Shown: piece after piece, positions 57,560-64,000 of the stretch | How positions within the stretch are numbered: the stretch's first letter is position 1 | Layout of the letters: each line of letters begins with the position of its first letter | Origin: Chrysemys picta bellii | Taxonomy: Eukaryota; Chordata; Testudines; Emydidae | DNA: 64,000 nt | Reading direction: 5' to 3' | Assembly: GCF_011386835.1 (NCBI RefSeq) | Contig: NC_088792.1 | Location: 237,572,394-237,636,393 of the forward strand | Notes under the pieces: model-generated | Database searches by the model: none | The model's input: the letters and a program-made list of their open reading frames with translations, nothing else | Told to the model about the DNA's origin: nothing | Program-made: the position numbers and the translations under genes

Positions 57560-60500
57560 GTAATAATGTACAAAAATAGTAATATTACTGAAATGTGAAT
57601 TTGGCGCAGTCTAATAGAATAGAATTCTCCGTCATATGGATATATGATTGCTGTAATCAAATGAATACAAAAAGGTTCCCTGCTCTGCTTTAGGGTGAAT
57701 TTGCAGCTGGAGACAGCAACTTTATCAAAACAAAATAAACATACCCGAATACTTTATTGTTACACATACTGTAAGGTAGTTGTAAAAATTTAGTTAAAAA
57801 TCTAATTCTGTCTCAGAATGCCGGCTAATTCACTGACAACAGAAATTATAATTTGAACCTATCAATTTTTATATTATTATTGTTTCAGTGTACTGTTTTG
57901 TTGATCTGGTGTGATTAATGCCCATTATATAGAATTTTATAGTTCTATCTGTAACACATTCGTGAATTGAAGACATAAAGCTTTTCTCAAGTGGATATTA
58001 TCCACAAAACCAAAATAAGTTGCAAACAGTATTGCAGGTTGAATTGTACAGTACAAGCAGCCATTCAACAATGACTGATAATCTACTTAAAATTATTTTT
58101 GCCCGGTATTTTGAGCCCTTGCAGACTACATATATGTTAGAATTATTTTTCTAAATAAGCAAATTCAATAAGCAGATGGCATTATTAATATTATAGAGAT
58201 ATGGTATAGTAAAGTTTTGAAATATATTACTTTTACGAAATAAAATATTAATGAAGTCATTGGGAACATAATAGACAGCCTGTGTCAACCCCTTAATTTT
58301 CTCTTCCACTATTCACAACATTGCCAGATACATGTTTCTGGATAAAACCCCCTAGAGGTCTGCTGCAAATTCTTTTTCAATACAACCAGATCATTGCAGA
58401 TAATTGTATTACACAGGGTATTGATCCAAAATCGTTGTGCACCGGAAACATCTGAAAAAACATGATTATAGCTTTCTGTTTATTGTTCGTACATCATATA
58501 AGCAGGCTTTTGTGTGAATCACCTGTAAGGAAGGCAAGGTGGAAACATCAGAGAAATTACCTCTTTACAAGAATCTATTGATCACTTTAAATCAAAGAAG
58601 TATGTTTGACATAAGATTACCTGCCAGTTTGAACATTAGGTACACTATGTTATAGCCTGGGGCAGTTGTAAGTCTGACAAAGGGATTGTAAATAAAGCAT
58701 GCAGCTGCTAGTGCCTCTGGCTTGGGATCAACCAAGGCTCAAGTCCAAGGCATAGGTAAACCTAAAATAAGTTAACTCTTTTTTTACCTGCACATTGTGA
58801 ATTAGAGTAGATTCTTAAAGAACCATGAAAAATAAATCAAATTCATCGTTTAGACTGGGCATGCCACTTAGAAAATACACATAGCTTGATATGTTTACAA
58901 ATCAAAACATTTATACACATATGAGAGGAGTGCTACAAGTTACCTTTGTCTCCAGGCAGTAGATCATATATCCTAGACAACTTCTGAAAATGTTTCTAAG
59001 TGGTACAGATAAAAATATTTTAAATGTAATTAACATTAACTCTTGTAAATCATGTATTTGAATAAAACTCACTTGATGTTCAAAGTTTTGTTTTACAGAT
59101 AAAAATCAAAACTTAACATTGACAAATTTTAAATAGAAGTAGTAAGTATTGCATTTAATATGTTTTCAGTTTCCAAACTGAGGACCCAAAACACACAGAT
59201 GATTAACTTTACTTGTGCAAGTAGTCTATTTGATCTCAGGGGGACTAAATCCATGACTAAACTTACTCACCTATGTATTCACAGGATTTGGACCTAAATC
59301 ATCTATACGAAGAAAGTGGTGATTTCCCATTTATTTCTTGTTGAATGATGGGAGCTAAATCTTCTCTACACAAGAATTGTTTTAGCCTAAAGGGTTTATT
59401 TTAAAATTTGAAAGCAAACTTGTTATAAGTTGTTTATTAGCTTTTGTCCATATTTTAACATGTGTTGAAATTATTAAACATTTAACTCATTTGTTCACAG
59501 AGATTCAGATGTAGTTGTAGTTGGGATTTAATAAAGATGAGTTATGAGTGATACATGTTCCTTGTTAAATATTTAGCTGTTCAGGTTAGCTGTGTGGTTT
59601 CTGGAGGCACTAATTTAAACAGATAATATATAGTACTTTTAAGTTACAGAAATTGTAGGCATGGTATTGGGTTTTGTTTGATTGGGGAGAAGGGGATTTT
59701 TGGGGGGTTAACGAGGGGAAAACAGTAGACCGCTTATTTTTTAATTTAAAGAAATTGACCTGCTGTTCAGAATACACAAATAATTATGTAATGGTAAATC
59801 AGATACTTGTATTTAGATCCTGTGTATCTGGGCAATACTGTTTGACAAAGCTGTGTGATAAATGTAGAATATTTTGACAGAGTACTAGCACTTTATTTCT
59901 TTAAAGGCTACTTTATATGTAAGGATGCACAAACCAGTTTCCAACTTCATTGGAGCTTAATATACATACCACTCTTTCAACAATACATTAGGATCATTAC
60001 AAGGAAAACATTCTCTATGATAATATAAACTTATGTGTTATGATTCTTACTGAACTGTTGCTACTAAAAATCACTTCAGTATTTTTTTTATTTTTAGTAT
60101 CAGGGTTTGGAATCATCTAAATACCCCTTAGTTATAGGCCTTCTTGTTATACAGTACCCTTCATTGGAAAATGCTTGTTCCAATAATCAATTTAATTTCA
60201 CAATACCTTAAAATTAGATTACATAGCTAAATGTGCACATACATCTCTGAAGCATATACCTATGGAAAGATATTAAAACCAGTTACATATATATGTATAC
60301 ATATGTGCTAAGGGGCAAATATTTAAATTAAAACCTATGTACACATTTTTTTTTAGGAATATGGTACACAAAGAACAAAGGAAAAATGTCTTTGTCTTGA
60401 ATCACTTATTTTTCTGAGAGAGCTGGAAGCAAGCTACTATGGTTTCTTTTGGTCTAATGAAAGAGTGCCATCTATTGGATGACCTTGGGAAATAAATGTG

Positions 60501-60973
60501 TTTGTACTATGTGTGTACTCTATAATTCATGAAAAAATGTAATGAAACAGAAGATTTTCAGTTAAAATTGTATGTGTTTGAATTGTGGAACTAAAATCTA
60601 TTCAAAAGAGAGGTAATAAATACTAGATTAAATTACCTTATGAAATGTTAAAGCAATAGCTGTGTGCTTGAAAATGGTGTTAAATACTGAATATCTACAT
60701 ATCTAGTAGGATTTGATTGCAGTTTAATGTTCAAAAATATTGAACTAAATTATCTTTATTTGACTTTACTGAAGTGCATGTGAAGATACTTAAGTCAGCT
60801 ATTAATTTATTGGTGGTGGTTTATTTTCTTTGAAATATCTGGAAACTGAATGAAGCTCTTCTGAAAACAAGTATTTGTCTAGCTCTTACAGGGATTTGCA
60901 TTGTATTATATTTAAAACAAAAATGTCATCTAGGTTTGATTTTAAAATGCAATGCTTTTTTTAAATCTTTCAG
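57560..60973. other. Intron of the coiled-coil gene
   Basis: Intron-like AT-rich sequence without recognised repeats or exons. Confidence 0.55.
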
Positions 60974-61163
60974 CTCCAGAACTTGCCAGTCAAGATGAAA
61001 AACTTCTTCTAATGGAATCCAGCTTGAAAGGAACTCAAGAGCAGCTAAGTGAGCAAATAACAGAAACAGTTCGCCAAGAACAGAACAGTAGAAAATCACA
61101 GACAGAGCTGAAGACCCTGAGAGAACGTATTATAGCTTCTGAAGAAGGAATTAGGGATTACAA
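60974..61163 (+). CDS. Coiled-coil gene exon, open (63 codons)
   Basis: Begins after AAATCTTTCAG and ends before GTGAGT, a strong donor. With the base carried over from 57559 the first codons read APELASQDEKLLLMESSLKG, then TQEQLSEQITETVRQEQNSR, KSQTELKTLRERIIASEEGI, RDYK. Coiled-coil composition. It ends in phase 2, so at least one more exon is expected beyond 61163; none was recognised before the window ends. Confidence 0.75.
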
Positions 61164-64000
61164 GTGAGTTACTGCTTTTTTAGTATTTTAGGAAGTTTTA
61201 ACAGAAGATATTAAAGTCAACAGTAATTCCTTTTGTTAAATACTGTATTGTTTATCTCAGGTAAGATGTGGTATAAGTATGTGCTGCTAATCTATTGAAT
61301 AAACTGTTAAATCTGAACTGTTGATTCATGTATGCTGTAAAATATCCTTTATTCTTAACCAAAAATTCAAGGTTTTAAAAAAGCCACCATACTAGTATCA
61401 GTTATCTCTTTTACTTCTTTACAAATGTAAAAGGCATGAGTGTTGAAGAAAAATAATCCATTTTATTTATACAGTGTCCATCTGCTAATGGCATTCTCAT
61501 CTTCCTCTTTTTTAGAGTCCAAAGGTTACATATGGCTCTTATTGTATTTCTTTTTTGTTAAAGAAACTGCCTTTAAGCAAGACGCTATCAAATCAAGTAA
61601 ATTTAGAGTTTGAACTTCTAGTCACAACAACGAGACACATACAAGGTTGCTAAAATAAGCTAAAGAAAACATATATATTTTTTGCATACTGTACTATATA
61701 AAAGTTTACTATTGGTGATGTAGTCCTCTGTTCTCATGGGTCAAATTTAGTATCTGTTAGACTTCATATTTACAGAAAAAATTCAAATTGAAAAGTACTA
61801 ATCTTTTGGGTTTGGGTTTTTTGCAAAAATAAATTAGTAAAACTTTAAAAAAGGTATTTTCATATTCACATGAGTCAAAATTGATTAATTATTTATCTTT
61901 TCAGGATCTAGAATTTTATGAAAATGACTCATTTAGCTGAATGCTTTTTCTTTTGTTTGTATTATAAATAGTTTCACTCACTGAAGTTTTGTTACACTGA
62001 GTAATCACTAACTCAAATGAGAGGCATTTCAAGCTGTTTTATAATATCATAGAGTACAGTTGAACACTTTCTACAGGTTAGCCTAATATAAATAAATAAA
62101 TAAATCTGTTCATATAGCGATGGATTGAACTTTTAGAGCAAAATTCTTATCTAAGATATGTGGCAAGCAATAGAGCATATCTCAAAAAATCCACTTCTCT
62201 GATAGCAGTGTTGTTGAGATTAGTGGCAATAAGCACTATGCTTCTAAAATCAAAATATGGTCCCTGTTCTTTATATAATTAAACACAATAATTCTGTAAT
62301 TTTTGATGTTCAGTATAAGTGATTTTTACATTTTAAATACTCTACCATTTTATAGTTCAAATAGTTGATTTATCTGTTGGAAATGGAGCACACTCCATGG
62401 AAAAACACAATCTACAGGAAATGTCCTCATTCCTTTACATAAAATAGCTCAGTAGTTCTCAACCTGTAGATTGCATCCCTAAGGGTATCACCAATGCTGC
62501 TCTGGGATGGGGAATGTCACAAATCTGCTTTCCTTATTTCTCTTAAATCTTTTGCTAAAGTGGGTTTATTCACCCATTTTCAACTGATTACTCTGTTGCC
62601 CAAACCTCATAAACTGTTGTGCCAGTTTCTGTAGCACTTCCTTTCAAGTACCTGGGGTTACCTATTTAATGAAGGCATCTGATGCATATCTGAGAGGAGC
62701 AGTTGTGAGTGACTGAATGTGAGGCTGTGATATGAAAAAGGTCAAGGCACCCTGAAATAGGTGGTGTAACAAAATGACTGATAGAAGAATTTTTTGCAAA
62801 ACTTGTTACCTAAAATGAAGCTTGTTAATGGTGGAACAGAAGGCAAAATTAAGATTATTAGAATGCTCACATGAAACACACTTAACTATAACTTTATATT
62901 ATACATTGCATACACGAAGTAAAACTGCTTTTTAACTTGAAAAACTGGTAAATTAACCTACAGCTTGCAGTTTGGATTATTATAGTCAGAAATATTGTTC
63001 AGTTGTATCTGAAACTTGTGGTTGTGTCAGTAAAATGTGTGAAATGAACCTTCAGTCGGAGAGAGATTAAGTTAGATTTATTTGCCCCCACTTCTAACCC
63101 TCAAGTTAAATTCTAATTTCTTAGTTGTGACATCATTGCTTTATAAAAGTACTATGACTCTTTACTGCAGAATTATGCAAAGGGAGAAGTATTTGTTGTA
63201 TTTGCCAGCTTATTTTTAAATAACTATATTCAATAGTTAATAGCTATGACAAGGTTAGTGTAATAAAGTTAAAAAAAACAGCTACGGAAATTCAGACATG
63301 TTTAAATATTATTGTCCCTCTTTAAAATACAATTTTGTTACCTATTTAAGATTAATCATGTGGAGAGGTCAATAGCTGATTAGATAATGCTAAGATCTGT
63401 TTCTTGGAAGAGAGAAAGGACAATGGGTCTCTCTCCCCTGGGTTTGCTGGGGCTTGAGGTGTCATAGAGGTGATGCACAGTCTCTGTGTAAGGTACAGCA
63501 TGTGTTGTAATGTAGCATCCTCTTGCAGCTGACTTTGTGAAAGTCATACAGTCCTGGTATCAGCTTACCTTCCTACTTGCTAAGTGAATGAGGTAAATGC
63601 AGTTGGTTTGAAGGCAAGAGGGTAGTTTGGTTTGTTGAACATGAAGAAAATGCAAGACAGTATAAAGCGGTGGGTGAAAGCCTCACACCGCAGTGGTCTT
63701 GAGGCTAACTTTATGTTGTAGCTGTTGTTGGGGGGAAGAGTCTATTCCTGAATGCTTTTTATTTTCCTGCTGCAAAAACATAAGTTAAAAAGTTATTTTT
63801 CAAGAAAGTGATAAAAGATAAAATGATTGGATAGGATAAAAAAAGTTCAATATTTTCATTGGTATTTATCAGAATAAAAGTGAGAAATCATCAAAATATT
63901 TCCTGATTTTAGTGGACACGGTGGTTAGGACCCGTAAAATGTCTAATCGGTAGGAAATATTTGAGAGTTGCAAGAAGTCACAGGATTTGTTTTATTTTTA
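61164..64000. other. Probable intron; no exon recognised
   Basis: AT-rich; a short (AATA)n run at about 62086-62104. No further coiled-coil exon with splice sites was found up to the window end. Confidence 0.5.

Noticed and set aside
1..64000. Search for tRNA-derived SINEs, tRNA genes and CRISPR arrays
   Set aside because: No A box/B box pair with a cloverleaf and no regularly spaced direct repeats were seen by eye.

Overview
The window is animal nuclear DNA: AT-rich, intron-like, and dense in decayed transposons. CR1 LINEs with a CATAAGAACATAAGAA-type 3' end, Penelope-like retroelements, tyrosine-recombinase (DIRS-like) retroelements, hAT, Tigger-like and Harbinger-like MITEs and endogenous LTRs all occur together. 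This mix is most familiar to me from turtle genomes. A crocodilian or another sauropsid is possible. I saw no bacterial-style operon, CRISPR array, rRNA or convincing tRNA.

One host gene appears to run along the plus strand from about 9.5 kb to beyond 61 kb, in nine recognisable coiled-coil exons: 9567, 32438, 36925, 41128, 54274, 54614, 55071, 57313 and 60974. It is a long rod-like coiled-coil protein of the CCDC18/PMFBP1 type (family call tentative). Five exons, including most of the 5' ones, carry in-frame stops or frameshifts, and one is split by a 792-bp hAT element with a perfect 8-bp target duplication. Exon 32438 and the last three exons are open, with good splice sites and compatible phases. 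So the locus looks like a unitary pseudogene, or a gene reduced to a 3' remnant.

The rest is a layered transposon landscape. Region 2.3-7.6 kb is a DIRS-like element (gag with a CCHC knuckle, start of RT, terminal repeat) broken by an RTE-like LINE and CR1 copies. At 9.2-9.6 kb a Tigger-like MITE ends 10 bp before an exon. At 10.4-17.5 kb lie solo LTRs and CR1 copies, one holding a Penelope-type foldback and a 2.5-kb DNA transposon with CACTG ends and a broken transposase-like gene. A Harbinger-like MITE with two hairpins is at 18.4 kb, and 20.6-22.9 kb holds a second Penelope foldback and a tyrosine recombinase plus SGNH-hydrolase retroelement. Antisense CR1 occupies 23.4-25.3 kb. A CR1 split by a Penelope endonuclease end occupies 25.8-27.9 kb. 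A second DIRS-like element (RT end, RNase H, tyrosine recombinase, terminal repeat) with several inserts occupies 29.1-32.3 kb. Further repeats follow at 37-45.9 kb, and nested CR1s at 47.2-52.3 kb.

The most interesting signal is a hammerhead-ribozyme-like core (CTGANGA, stem II, GAAAGCT) in the Penelope foldbacks, shared by two diverged families with compensating stems. Next are the asymmetric decay of the coiled-coil gene, and an RNase H segment copied into the recombinase gene of the second DIRS-like element.
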